NCBI GenBank assembly: GCA_030841105.1
Contig: JAVEDE010000126.1
Location: forward strand, 1-59,068
Reading direction: 5' to 3'
From: Pyrinomonadaceae bacterium
Lineage (GTDB): Bacteria > Acidobacteriota > Blastocatellia > Pyrinomonadales > Pyrinomonadaceae
Length of the DNA stretch: 59,068 nt
The notes under the pieces were generated by a model, which ran no database searches, was not told the origin of the DNA, and saw nothing but the letters and a program-made list of their open reading frames with translations. The translations under genes and the position numbers were made by a program. Within the stretch, counting starts at the first letter, position 1, and each line of letters opens with the position of its first letter. Shown here one piece after another: positions 34,493 to 42,921 of this stretch.

Positions 34493-36043
34493 ATGAAAAA
34501 ACAACTTGGTGTATTCCTTGTCGCACTCGTCCTCTTCTTCGTCGCCGCGCCCGCTGCGCCCGCCGGTCGCGCGCAAACGTCGAAGCAGCGGGTCGAGAGC
34601 GGGCGGCGTTACCCGCGTCTGGTCGTCCGCAATGCGACGGTGATTGACGGTAACGCGACGCCCGCGTCGGGGCCGTTCGACATTGTGATCGAGAACGACA
34701 CGATCACGGAGTTAGTCGCGCTCGATCCCGTGACGGTCAAGAGCGGGACGGCGCGGCGTCCTGCGGGCGACGTGGAGATTGACGCGACGGGCAAGTACGT
34801 GATGCCCGGTCTTATTAACGCGCATGGGCACGTGCAGGAGGAGCGCGGGGGCGTGGCGCAACCGCTCGACTACGAGTTGAAGCTGTGGCTCGCGTGCGGC
34901 ATCACGACGGTGCGCGACGTGGGCAGCAACACGCAGAAGACGCTCGCCTTGAAGCGCGCGAGCGCGGCGGGCGAGGTGGCCGCGCCGCGTCTCTTCGTCT
35001 ACGCGATTTACGCGGCGGGCGGCGCGCCGAAGACGGCCGAGGCGGCGCGCCAGCGCGTGCGCGACTTGAAGGCGCAGGGCGTGGACGGCCTCAAGATGTT
35101 TGCGATGGATCGTGATCTGATGGCGGCGGCGTGGGACGAGGCGCGCAAGCAGAACTTACGCATCGCGCACCACGCGGCCATCGCCGAGACGAACGCGTGG
35201 GACGACATCCGCTTCGGCACGACTTCAATCGAGCACTGGTACGGCATCCCCGACGCGGCGATTGAAGCGGGCGTGCAAAATTTCCCGCCCGCTTACAACT
35301 ACAACAACGAGGTGGATCGCTTTCGCTACGCGGGTCGCCTGTGGCGCGAGGCGAACTGGGACAAGTTGATGAAGGTGTTCGACGGGATGGTCGAGGCGCA
35401 CGTCGCGTGGGACACGACGCTCGTCATCTACGAGGCGAGCCGCGACTTGCAACGGGCGCAGACGCAGCCGTGGTTCGCCGACTATTTGCACCCGACGCTC
35501 GAAGACTACTTCCGCCCCGACCCTGCGAACCACGGGTCGTACTTCATCGGCTGGACTTCGGCGGACGAGGCTTACTGGAAAGAGAACTACCGCATCTGGA
35601 TGTCTGCCCTGCGCGAGTTCGAGCGGCGCGGCGGCCTCGTCGGCGCGGGCGAGGACGCGGGCTTCATCTATCAGATGTACGGCTTCGGTCTGCTCCGCGA
35701 GTTGGAGTTGCATCAAGAGGCGGGCTTCCACGCGCTCAAAGTGATCCAGCACGCGACGGGCAACAACGCGAAGATTCTCGGTCAGGAGGAACGTCTGGGG
35801 CGCGTGCGCGCGGGCTACGCGGCAGACCTGCTGGTGGTGAACGGCAACCCGCTCGAAAACTTGAAGGTGTTATACCCGACGGGCGTCGAGACGATTCAAG
35901 ACGGCAAGGCCGTCCGCACGGGCGGCATCGAGTGGACGATCAAAGACGGCATCCCGTATCACGCGCCGACGATGTTTGCAGGGGTCAAAGAGATCGTCGC
36001 GAAGGCGCGCGCGGAGCGGAAGGCGAAAGACGGTAAAAGGTAG
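34493..36043 (+). CDS. Secreted amidohydrolase inserted in the importer operon
   Basis: The 516-aa product has a signal peptide (MKKQLGVFLVALVLFFVAAP...RAQT). It is a metal-dependent amidohydrolase of the prolidase/imidazolonepropionase type: PGLINAHGHVQEE (first metal-binding His pair), RIAHHAAIAET, TTSIEHWYG, and GEDAGFIYQMYG with the distal Asp. It ends with the usual beta segment (LVVNGNPLENLKVLYPTGVETI). Substrate cannot be assigned. It begins 10 bases after the first permease and precedes the second by 66 bases, so it is in the same transcript. An exported amidohydrolase between two permeases of a sugar importer is unusual and may process a modified sugar; that is conjecture. Confidence 0.85.
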   Translation: MKKQLGVFLVALVLFFVAAPAAPAGRAQTSKQRVESGRRYPRLVVRNATVIDGNATPASGPFDIVIENDTITELVALDPVTVKSGTARRPAGDVEIDATGKYVMPGLINAHGHVQEERGGVAQPLDYELKLWLACGITTVRDVGSNTQKTLALKRASAAGEVAAPRLFVYAIYAAGGAPKTAEAARQRVRDLKAQGVDGLKMFAMDRDLMAAAWDEARKQNLRIAHHAAIAETNAWDDIRFGTTSIEHWYGIPDAAIEAGVQNFPPAYNYNNEVDRFRYAGRLWREANWDKLMKVFDGMVEAHVAWDTTLVIYEASRDLQRAQTQPWFADYLHPTLEDYFRPDPANHGSYFIGWTSADEAYWKENYRIWMSALREFERRGGLVGAGEDAGFIYQMYGFGLLRELELHQEAGFHALKVIQHATGNNAKILGQEERLGRVRAGYAADLLVVNGNPLENLKVLYPTGVETIQDGKAVRTGGIEWTIKDGIPYHAPTMFAGVKEIVAKARAERKAKDGKR

Positions 36044-36109
36044 CGGCGGCGACGGCAGAGTTGAAAGAGACTGCGCCGCGCCACATCATTTGAAGAGGCG
36101 GAGAAGATT

Positions 36110-37105
36110 ATGAGCCAAGCGGCGACGACGATTGACGAGGGCGGTTCGGCGCACGGGCGTTTGATGCGGGCGCGGTTCGCCTCGTTCGCGCAGCGGCAAG
36201 GCGCGCTGATCGCTTTGGTGGCGGTCTGCGTGTTCGCCGCGATCCGCTACGAGCGTTTCCTGACGGAAGAAAATCTGGTGAACGTGCTGCGCCAGAACAG
36301 CATGCTCGGACTCGTCGCGCTGGGGATGACGTTCGTGATCCTGACGGGCGGCATAGACCTTTCGGTCGGGTCGCTGATGGCGGTGGCGGGCGTGGCGGCC
36401 GCGACGCTCGCGGGGCAGGGCGCGTTGATTGCCGTCGTCGCGGCGGTCGCTTTGACAACCGTGCTCGGCCTCGTCAACGGCGTGATCATCGCGAAGGCGC
36501 GCATCCAGCCGTTCATCGTGACGCTGGCGATGATGATCGCAGCGCGCGGGTTGGTGCTGGCCTACACGGGCGAGAAGTCGGTCGGCATCGGCAAATCGTC
36601 CGAGACTTTAACGTCGCTGGGGCGTGATTTCGTCGGCCCCGTGCCCGTCCCCGTAGTCTTCCTCGTCGTCCTGTTCGCGCTCGGCTGGCTCGTCTTGAAT
36701 CACACGCGCTTCGGGCGGCACGTCTACGCGCTCGGCGACAACGACGAGGCGGCGCGGCTGATGGGTTTGAACACGGCGCGCGTGACGATTGGCGTCTACG
36801 CGTTGAGCGGCGCGCTTGCCGGACTGGCGGGCGTGCTCGACGCCGCACGACTCGGCGCGGGGCGACCCGTGGCCGGGCAGGGCGACGAGTTGAACGCGAT
36901 TGCGGCGGTGGTGGTCGGCGGGACGCTCTTGACGGGCGGGCAGGGCAGTGTGCTGGCGACGCTCGTCGGCGTGCTCCTGCTCGGACTCATCTTCAACGTC
37001 TTCAACTTCGAGGGCTGGATCAGCCCTTGGTGGCAGGCGGTCTTGCGCGGGCTGTTCCTCTTGGTCGTCGTCATCGTGCAGAATCGGCTGAGCCGACGGA
37101 AGTGA
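36110..37105 (+). CDS. yjfF: YjfF-like sugar ABC transporter permease
   Basis: The 331-aa inner-membrane protein is of the same family as the earlier permease but distinct. Matches to YjfF include LGLVALGMTFVILTGGIDLSVGSLMAV, GVYALSGALAGLAGVLDAARLGAG, TLLTGGQGSVLATLVGVL and FNFEGWISPWWQ, the latter recalling the YjfF C-terminal region. A GGCGGAGAAG lies just upstream of the ATG. With the preceding genes it completes a four-component importer: one binding protein, one double ATPase and two permeases. Confidence 0.88.
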   Translation: MSQAATTIDEGGSAHGRLMRARFASFAQRQGALIALVAVCVFAAIRYERFLTEENLVNVLRQNSMLGLVALGMTFVILTGGIDLSVGSLMAVAGVAAATLAGQGALIAVVAAVALTTVLGLVNGVIIAKARIQPFIVTLAMMIAARGLVLAYTGEKSVGIGKSSETLTSLGRDFVGPVPVPVVFLVVLFALGWLVLNHTRFGRHVYALGDNDEAARLMGLNTARVTIGVYALSGALAGLAGVLDAARLGAGRPVAGQGDELNAIAAVVVGGTLLTGGQGSVLATLVGVLLLGLIFNVFNFEGWISPWWQAVLRGLFLLVVVIVQNRLSRRK

Positions 37106-37316
37106 AAGCGAGCCGGAGAGCAGGGTGTCGAATACAGATTTCAGGAAACAGAATCCATAATTCGACGTACATGAGTGAGAAGCAGAGTTAACGAGTTTAC
37201 TTGCCGACTCAGTTACGCCGAATGTCGGATTCCGTCATTAGGATTTCGCCTCTCGCACCGCATCGGTTAAAATTCGGAGCGGTTTTGCCCGTCTCGTCGA
37301 AAGGATAATTGACACA

Positions 37317-38450
37317 ATGAAAGTCGCAACCCCCGCCCGGTTTGTCCTCCCCCTTGTCGCGTTCATGCTGCTCGCTGTGCCCGCCGCCGTCGTCCGCGCG
37401 CAGGACGCCCGCAGCGCGCTGACCAACTTTCCCGAATCGCAGGCCGTCCTGTACATCAACGCGCGCCGCCTGATCAACGAGGCCGCGCCGACCGTCGTGC
37501 CGCCCGAAGTCTTGAACAAGGCGCTCGCCGACGCCAAGCAGTTCGTTGATCTCAACGGACTCGAATACGTGATCGCGGGCGCGCGCCTGAAGGGCGACAT
37601 GTCGGTGAAGGAGATACCGGAGTTTCTGCTGATCGTGCGCGGCAACTTCAACGCAGATGCGTTGCTATCCGGCGCGCGGATGATGGGGCAGGAGATGTAC
37701 ACGCAGGAGACCGTCGGCACGAAGACCGTCAACGTCTTCACCTTCAACAAGCCCGCGCCCGCCGATGGCAGCGGCGGCAACAACAGCGGCAAGGGGAAGT
37801 TTCCCATTGATCAGATCGCGGCCGTCGCGCTCGACGCCAACACCATCGCCGTCGGCATCCCGGCCTATTTGCGCGACGCGATTGAAGAGGGCGGCGCGCG
37901 TCCGCGCCTCAAGCCGGAGTTGATTGATCTCGCCCTGCGCGACGCGAACACGCTCGTGAGTCTGGTGGCCGACATCCCGCCCGGCATGTCGAAGCACATC
38001 CGCGCGCTCGGCGCGCCCCCGAACGCCGAGATGGAGAGCATGGTTGACGCGCTCCGGCAGGTGCAGTTGGCCGTTACCATGCAGCCCTCGACCTTCGGCC
38101 TCCAGTCCATCATGCGCATGGACAGTTCCGAAAAGGCGATGACCTTGAGCGGTCTGGTCAACATGGGTCTCGGTTTTGCCAAAGGCGAAATCACGAAGGA
38201 ATTGCAGAAGTCGAGCGCGTCGGACAGGGAAGACAAAGCCGCCCTGCTGCGGGTGCTGGAGACTTTCACCAACGCCTCGCGCGGCAGCGAGGTCGAACTC
38301 GGTCTCACTTTCCAGCAGGCCGGTCTGGCGGAAGTGATCAAGCGACAGATGACGCCGAAAGCCAAGAAGCAGGAGACGGCCGTCGCCGCTCCCGGCGCGA
38401 AGAAGGGCGCGGCAGTGAAACGCCGCCGGGCGCGCCCGCGTAAGAAGTAA
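37317..38450 (+). CDS. Secreted protein of unknown function with basic tail
   Basis: The 377-aa product has a signal peptide (MKVATPARFVLPLVAFMLL... to VRAQD). A body without known catalytic motif follows, with beta-strand segments such as AVLYINARRLINEAAP and VAALDANTIAVGIPAYLRDAIE. A helical region and a final stretch of Lys/Arg/Ala (KKGAAVKRRRARPRKK) close the protein. AAAGGA lies upstream of the ATG. Such proteins are frequent in Acidobacteria; I do not recognise the family. The downstream dioxygenase begins one base after its stop, so the two are co-translated. Confidence 0.7.
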   Translation: MKVATPARFVLPLVAFMLLAVPAAVVRAQDARSALTNFPESQAVLYINARRLINEAAPTVVPPEVLNKALADAKQFVDLNGLEYVIAGARLKGDMSVKEIPEFLLIVRGNFNADALLSGARMMGQEMYTQETVGTKTVNVFTFNKPAPADGSGGNNSGKGKFPIDQIAAVALDANTIAVGIPAYLRDAIEEGGARPRLKPELIDLALRDANTLVSLVADIPPGMSKHIRALGAPPNAEMESMVDALRQVQLAVTMQPSTFGLQSIMRMDSSEKAMTLSGLVNMGLGFAKGEITKELQKSSASDREDKAALLRVLETFTNASRGSEVELGLTFQQAGLAEVIKRQMTPKAKKQETAVAAPGAKKGAAVKRRRARPRKK

Positions 38451-38451
38451 G

Positions 38452-39264
38452 ATGAGTCAGATGAGCAAGGGGCGATACTCCGGGGCTGAGATAGACAGTT
38501 TCGCCGGGGACGTGTTGCGGGACGGCTTCTGCGTGCTGCCGGAACATTTTCCGGCGGAGACGCTCCGCGCGTGGGGGGCGGCCTTCGCCCCGCTGCTCGC
38601 CGCGCACGTCGCGCGCGAAGGCCACTTGCAGAACCGCGGCTCGGCGCGCTACTACGTGACGCTACCCTTCGACGCCCCGTTCGCAGACCCCTCGATCTAC
38701 GAAGACCCGGACGTGCTCGCCTTAGTCGAACGCCTCGCGGGCGAAGACTTCACGATGGTGCAGCTTGCGACCGACACGCCGCTCCTCGGCTCAGCGTATC
38801 AGGACGTGCACCGCGACACGCCGCCGCTCTTCCCCGAAACCGGGCGCGAGACGCCGCCCTATCAACTCGCCGTCAACTTTCCGCTCGTCGAGGTGACGCG
38901 CGAGAACGGCCCCTTCGAGGTGGCGCGCGGCACGCACATGCTGCCGCGAGACGAAGCCTTGCATCTCATCGAGACGGGCGAGCGGAAGTTGGAAGCGTTG
39001 ACGATGCGGCTCGGCGACGTGATCGTGCGCGACGTGCGCGCGCTGCATCGCGGCACGCCGAACCTGACACCAGAGCCGCGTCCGATGGTCGTCATAGGCT
39101 ACAGTCGCCGCTGGCTGCTGCGCCCCGAAGTGACGATCCACATACCGCGCCACGTACACGAGACGCTCTCGGAGCGCGCCCGTCGCATGCTGCGCTTTAA
39201 CCCCGTCGTCGAATCGCTCGACGACCTGCCCGCGACGGAGATTTACCAGGCCTTCGCGTACTAG
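38452..39264 (+). CDS. PhyH-family Fe(II)/2-oxoglutarate dioxygenase
   Basis: The 270-aa product is of the phytanoyl-CoA dioxygenase type. The iron ligands are suggested by DVHRDTPPLF (His-x-Asp) and RALHRGTPNL (distal His), with a C-terminal RPMVVIGYSRRWLLRP strand that carries the 2-oxoglutarate-binding Arg. It hydroxylates an unknown small molecule. The start at 38452 is one base after the previous stop, though the ATG three codons downstream is also possible. It could be co-expressed with the secreted protein, but they have no known functional link. Confidence 0.85.
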   Translation: MSQMSKGRYSGAEIDSFAGDVLRDGFCVLPEHFPAETLRAWGAAFAPLLAAHVAREGHLQNRGSARYYVTLPFDAPFADPSIYEDPDVLALVERLAGEDFTMVQLATDTPLLGSAYQDVHRDTPPLFPETGRETPPYQLAVNFPLVEVTRENGPFEVARGTHMLPRDEALHLIETGERKLEALTMRLGDVIVRDVRALHRGTPNLTPEPRPMVVIGYSRRWLLRPEVTIHIPRHVHETLSERARRMLRFNPVVESLDDLPATEIYQAFAY

Positions 39265-39306
39265 AGACAAGCGGAACTTAATTTAGAGAATAGGAATTTT
39301 GAGATC

Positions 39307-39648
39307 ATGAACGAACCCGAAGACTTCTTTGATGAGATTATCGGCGAAGAAGAAGCGTATGACGAAACGGACGAGTCGGAAGACGACGAGGACGAAGAAG
39401 ATGATGACGGAGAGCCTTTCGAGGTGCGCACCGCCGTCATGCAGAAGAACGATCTGCTGGCGCTCCTGAGTTTGAAAATTTCCGCCGGGGGCGGTCGCAT
39501 CGTGCGCGTTGACCCGCGCCAGCGCGTGCCCTCGGCGCAAACCTACGAAGACGCGGAGGCGGCCACACACTGGTTCAACCGCAGCCTCGCCACCAGCCGA
39601 CGCAACGGTTGGAACGTCGTCTACGACGGCGAGCCTTCGTTCGGTTAA
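39307..39648 (+). CDS. Acidic small protein of unknown function
   Basis: The 113-aa product has about 24 acidic residues in the first 40 (IIGEEEAYDETDESEDDEDEEDDDGE). A short ordered C-terminal domain follows (VMQKNDLLALLSLKISAGGGRIVRVDPRQRV...WNVVYDGEPS). The acidic tail suggests binding to basic partners. I do not recognise the family. It is followed by an intrinsic terminator. Confidence 0.65.
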   Translation: MNEPEDFFDEIIGEEEAYDETDESEDDEDEEDDDGEPFEVRTAVMQKNDLLALLSLKISAGGGRIVRVDPRQRVPSAQTYEDAEAATHWFNRSLATSRRNGWNVVYDGEPSFG

Positions 39649-39683
39649 CAGGTCACGAACAGGCGTGCACGACGCCGGTCGTC

Positions 39684-39713
39684 AAATTCAGGACAACGCA
39701 AATTCAGGACAAC
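39684..39713. repeat. Short direct repeat
   Basis: AAATTCAGGACAAC occurs twice (39684-39697 and 39700-39713) with 16-bp spacing, just before a terminator. Confidence 0.8.
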
Positions 39714-39718
39714 TCGAA

Positions 39719-39752
39719 GGGGCGGGATACTTAAAAATATCCCGCCCCTCTT
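39719..39752 (+). terminator. Intrinsic terminator after the acidic protein gene
   Basis: GGGGCGGGATA (39719-39729) pairs perfectly with TATCCCGCCCC (39738-39748) and is followed by TCTTT. Confidence 0.88.
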
Positions 39753-40055
39753 TCGTTCGGCCACGGCAAAAGTCGGCGCGGAGCGTTCTTAACGAGAGCG
39801 GGCACAGTTCGCCTGAACGTTACGCGCGTGAACATTGCGCGGGCTGCGCGAACTTGATAGGCTGCGGCCGCTGAAACGTCGAAGAAAGATAGCAACCAAA
39901 ATCCGCGCGCGGTTGTCTAACCCGCAAGCGCGGTTTTTTTTGTCTGAAACAAACTCACACGGGTGGCGTTTAACAAAGCAGGCCGGGCGCGACTCTCACA
40001 CGGTTTTACGCCCGGCAATTCCTTTCGAGCCGAAAGCCCCACGGAGGCAACACGG
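39753..40055. other. Gap of about 300 bases with an isolated terminator
   Basis: No open frame with support. A terminator at 39903-39941 lies about 115 bases before the next start, so a short RNA or an attenuated leader is possible. I cannot identify a promoter with confidence. Confidence 0.5.
39903..39941 (+). terminator. Isolated intrinsic terminator upstream of the LytTR regulator
   Basis: CCGCGC (39903-39908) pairs with GCGCGG (39928-39933), with inner GCGG/CCGC pairing and an AA bulge, then eight T residues (39934-39941). There is no protein gene between it and the previous terminator at 39752. Confidence 0.75.
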
Positions 40056-40829
40056 GTGAACACCATCAGGACGCTCATCGTTGACGACGAACCGCTCGCG
40101 CGCGAACGCATCAAGCGTTTCCTCGCCGACGAACGCGACCTCGAACTCGTCGGCGAGTGCGCGGCGGGGCGCGAGGCCGTCGCCGCGATCCACGCGCTGC
40201 GTCCCGACCTCGTGTTCCTCGACATCCAGATTCCCGAACTCGACGGCTTCGGCGTCGTCAAGGCCGTCGGCGTCGCGGAGATGCCCGCCGTCATCTTCGT
40301 CACCGCCTACGACCGCTACGCCTTGCAGGCGTTCGACGTGAACGCGCTCGACTACCTGCTCAAGCCTTACAACCACGAACGCTTCCGCAAGGCTGTGGAG
40401 CGCGCGCGCGCCCAACTATCGAACGGGGCGAAGGGCGAACTCAACGAACGCTTGCTCTCGCTCCTCGAAAATTTCAAGACCGAACCCACGCGCCACCTCG
40501 AACGACTGATGATCAAGTCGTCGGGGCGCGTCTTCTTTTTGCGCGCAGATGAACTCGACTGGATCGAGGCCGAGGGCAACTACCTGCGCCTGCACGCCGG
40601 GAAGGAGTCGCACCTCCTGCGCGAGACCATGAACCGGCTCGCCTCCAAACTCGACCCGGACAAATTCTTGCGCATCCACCGCTCCACGCTCGTCAACATC
40701 GAACGCATCAAGGAACTGCAACCGCTCTTTAGCGGCGACTACGTGGTGATCTTGCGCGACGGCAAACAGTTGACCCTGAGCCGCAGCTACCGCGACAAAC
40801 TGTTGGAGTTGTTTGAAAACTCTTCGTGA
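40056..40829 (+). CDS. LytTR-type response regulator (GTG start)
   Basis: The 257-aa product starts VNTIRTLIVDDEPLARERIKRF, with acidic pocket residues and the phospho-acceptor Asp in LVFLDIQIPELDG. A Thr/Lys pair follows (FVTAYDRYALQAFDVNALDYLLKPY). A C-terminal LytTR DNA-binding domain begins near residue 155 (MIKSSGRVFFLRADELDWIEAEGNYLRLH... FLRIHRSTLVNIERIKEL). The GTG at 40056 has GGAGG at 40043-40047; the frame extends upstream without homology. It pairs with the LytS-type kinase at 41663, but a Fis-like gene lies between. LytTR regulators bind direct repeats; I could not define a site here. Confidence 0.95.
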   Translation: MNTIRTLIVDDEPLARERIKRFLADERDLELVGECAAGREAVAAIHALRPDLVFLDIQIPELDGFGVVKAVGVAEMPAVIFVTAYDRYALQAFDVNALDYLLKPYNHERFRKAVERARAQLSNGAKGELNERLLSLLENFKTEPTRHLERLMIKSSGRVFFLRADELDWIEAEGNYLRLHAGKESHLLRETMNRLASKLDPDKFLRIHRSTLVNIERIKELQPLFSGDYVVILRDGKQLTLSRSYRDKLLELFENSS

Positions 40830-41081
40830 GGCGCGCGCTGGCGGGCGGGGCGTTTAGTTGATCGCGGGCGGCGAACTTTCTCCGGCATTCAAATGTTCGC
40901 GTCAAATCGTAAAGTTTCGTCACCCGCCACGTACCGTTCAGCACCGGATAACGCGTCTCGTCACATTTCCGTTGCCGCCCGGCGCGGCGCGGTTAAACTA
41001 ACTTCCGCAATCGAGCAAACACGCTGGCGCGCGCGACAGCGCGCCGACCCGAAGTTCACAGACGCAGTTGAGGGAAAAAAG

Positions 41082-41507
41082 ATGAAAGACGCCGGAGCAC
41101 TGCTACAGGATCGCAGAGAGAGCAACTTCGCGAGCGATTCGCGCGGCGCAGTCGCGCACCGCCTCACGCTGAACGAGAACGCGCTGCCGGAGCAGATCGA
41201 GATGCTGCAAAAGGCCGCCCTCACTTTGTTGAAAGAGGTGCAGACCATCAGCACGCTCGAAGCGGCGGACATCGTGCGCGGCATCAAGTTCTACGACGAG
41301 GTGGAACGCTTCGAGCGCGAATTGATCGTGCGCGCCCTCGAACTGACGAGCGGCCATCAGGTGCGCGCCGCGCGCCTCCTCGGTCTGAAAGTGACGACGC
41401 TCAACTCGAAGGTGAAACGCTACCGCATCCCCCTGCCGCACGATGCGCCGCAAACGCAGCCGCAGCAGCCGCAGGCGGCCGGGCCGTTTCCGAAGCCGGT
41501 TGACTGA
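41082..41507 (+). CDS. Fis-like helix-turn-helix protein
   Basis: The 141-aa product has a C-terminal HTH of Fis type (FERELIVRALELTSGHQVRAARLLGLK...LNSKVKRYRI, about residues 78-120) and a Pro/Gln tail. The N-terminal half lacks a sigma-54 AAA domain or a receiver. The start at 41082 has GAGGG about 8 bases upstream; a longer upstream frame is rejected. It lies between the response regulator and the kinase on the same strand, with a terminator after it. It may be a nucleoid or accessory regulator of the same system. Confidence 0.8.
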   Translation: MKDAGALLQDRRESNFASDSRGAVAHRLTLNENALPEQIEMLQKAALTLLKEVQTISTLEAADIVRGIKFYDEVERFERELIVRALELTSGHQVRAARLLGLKVTTLNSKVKRYRIPLPHDAPQTQPQQPQAAGPFPKPVD

Positions 41508-41554
41508 AGACGTTTCTCGCCGCGCCGCAAGCCACTTTCAAAGACTCACGATTC

Positions 41555-41586
41555 CGGGCAGGGGACGATTCCTCTGCCCGAATTTT
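41555..41586 (+). terminator. Intrinsic terminator after the Fis-like gene
   Basis: CGGGCAGGGGA (41555-41565) pairs with TCCTCTGCCCG (41570-41580) with one G-U pair, a 4-nt loop, then AATTTT. Confidence 0.8.
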
Positions 41587-41662
41587 GTTCGCCCTCCGGT
41601 TCGAGTAAAATCGCCTTGACGCGAATATTTCCTCCGGTGTCCCCTGTGCGATAATAATTTAC

Positions 41663-42880
41663 ATGCCGTTCAAACGTGTACGCGCCATCTTGATCCTCGT
41701 CGGTGTCTGGACGCTGATCGGCCTCACGTTTGCCAGCCTCTCCTTCTTCGGCACGCTCGCCATCAGCGACTACCGCCGCGTTGATCTCGTCGGCATCTTC
41801 GTCTGGAACTTGACGGCCTTCTACCTGTGGGCGCTGCTCGCACCGCTCATCGCACAGCTCGCGCGCCGCCACCGCCTCGACCGCCAGCACTGGCCGCGCA
41901 GTCTCTTCCTCGTCCACCTCCCCGCGAGTCTCGTGTTCCCCGCGCTTCACCTCTGCCTCTACCTCTCGCTCTACTGGCTCGCGGGCGGCGTGCTGACGCG
42001 CGAGTTTCCCACGATCCTCTCGTTCTTCAGCTACCAACTCTTCGCCAACCTCCCTTTGAAGGTCTCGATCTACTGGCTCATCCTTATCGCCATCAACGCG
42101 CTCGACTACTACCACAGCTTCCGCGTCGCCGAGGTGAAGGCGTCCGAACTGCGTGCCCAACTCGCGCAGGCGCAACTACGCGCGCTCAAGATGCAACTCC
42201 ACCCGCACTTCCTCTTCAACACGCTCAACTCCATCTCCGCGCTCCTGCACCGCGACGCCGAAGCCGCCGACCAGATGGTCGCGCGCCTCGGAGATTTCCT
42301 TCGACTCACTTTAGAGAACTCCGGCGATCAAGAGGTGACGCTCGAACAGGAACTCGCCTTCCTGCGTTGCTATCTTGAGATCGAGACGGTGCGTCACGAC
42401 CGCCTCAGCGTCGAGACCGACGTCGAGCCTGGGACGCTCGGCGCGCTCGTGCCGAACCTCATCCTGCAACCGCTCGTCGAGAACGCCATCCGCCACGGCA
42501 TCTCGCGCCAATCTGCGCCGGGGCGGCTCGCCATCCGCGCCGCGCTCCGCGGCGGGCGACTCTGGCTGCAAGTCGAAGACAACGGCCCCGGCCTGCTCGC
42601 CGTCGGCGAGACGGACGCGCCCGCCGCGCCCGATGAACTGCTGACGCGCACGCTCGCGGGCGGCGTCGGACTGGCGAACACGCGCGCCCGCCTCGAACAC
42701 CTCTACGGCGAGGGCGGGCGTCTCGAACTCGCGCCCGCCACCCCGCGCGGCATGATCGTCACGCTCGAAATTCCGTTTCAGGTCGAAGCTGCGGTTGCCG
42801 AATTGACGGAAGAGGAAGAGGCGGGCGCGGTCGAAAACTACAAGCCGGAGTTGGCGCGCGTTGACCGCGCCGCCGGATGA
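41663..42880 (+). CDS. LytS-type sensor histidine kinase
   Basis: The 405-aa product has four predicted N-terminal membrane segments. The phospho-acceptor region (LHPHFLFNTLNSISALLH) then begins near residue 178. A HATPase_c domain follows with the N box (LVENAIRHG), G1 (VEDNGPGL) and G2 (GGVGLANTRARLEHLYG). It is of the LytS/YehU class that pairs with LytTR regulators, matching the gene at 40056. No ribosome site precedes the ATG, but GATAAT lies 7 bases upstream (41650-41655), so the message may be leaderless. The C-terminal extension is Glu-rich (LTEEEEAGAVEN). Confidence 0.93.
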   Translation: MPFKRVRAILILVGVWTLIGLTFASLSFFGTLAISDYRRVDLVGIFVWNLTAFYLWALLAPLIAQLARRHRLDRQHWPRSLFLVHLPASLVFPALHLCLYLSLYWLAGGVLTREFPTILSFFSYQLFANLPLKVSIYWLILIAINALDYYHSFRVAEVKASELRAQLAQAQLRALKMQLHPHFLFNTLNSISALLHRDAEAADQMVARLGDFLRLTLENSGDQEVTLEQELAFLRCYLEIETVRHDRLSVETDVEPGTLGALVPNLILQPLVENAIRHGISRQSAPGRLAIRAALRGGRLWLQVEDNGPGLLAVGETDAPAAPDELLTRTLAGGVGLANTRARLEHLYGEGGRLELAPATPRGMIVTLEIPFQVEAAVAELTEEEEAGAVENYKPELARVDRAAG

Positions 42881-42921
42881 CGACAACAACCCGATTCAAA
42901 CAATTACGAGCCGCGATAAAT

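Noticed and set aside
40925..40945. LytTR binding repeat in the gap after the response regulator
   Set aside because: Only one loose half-match (ACCGTTCAG); no second copy at proper spacing.
40893..41081. N-terminal 63-codon extension of the Fis-like protein
   Set aside because: Irregular composition and a good ribosome site in front of the internal ATG at 41082.
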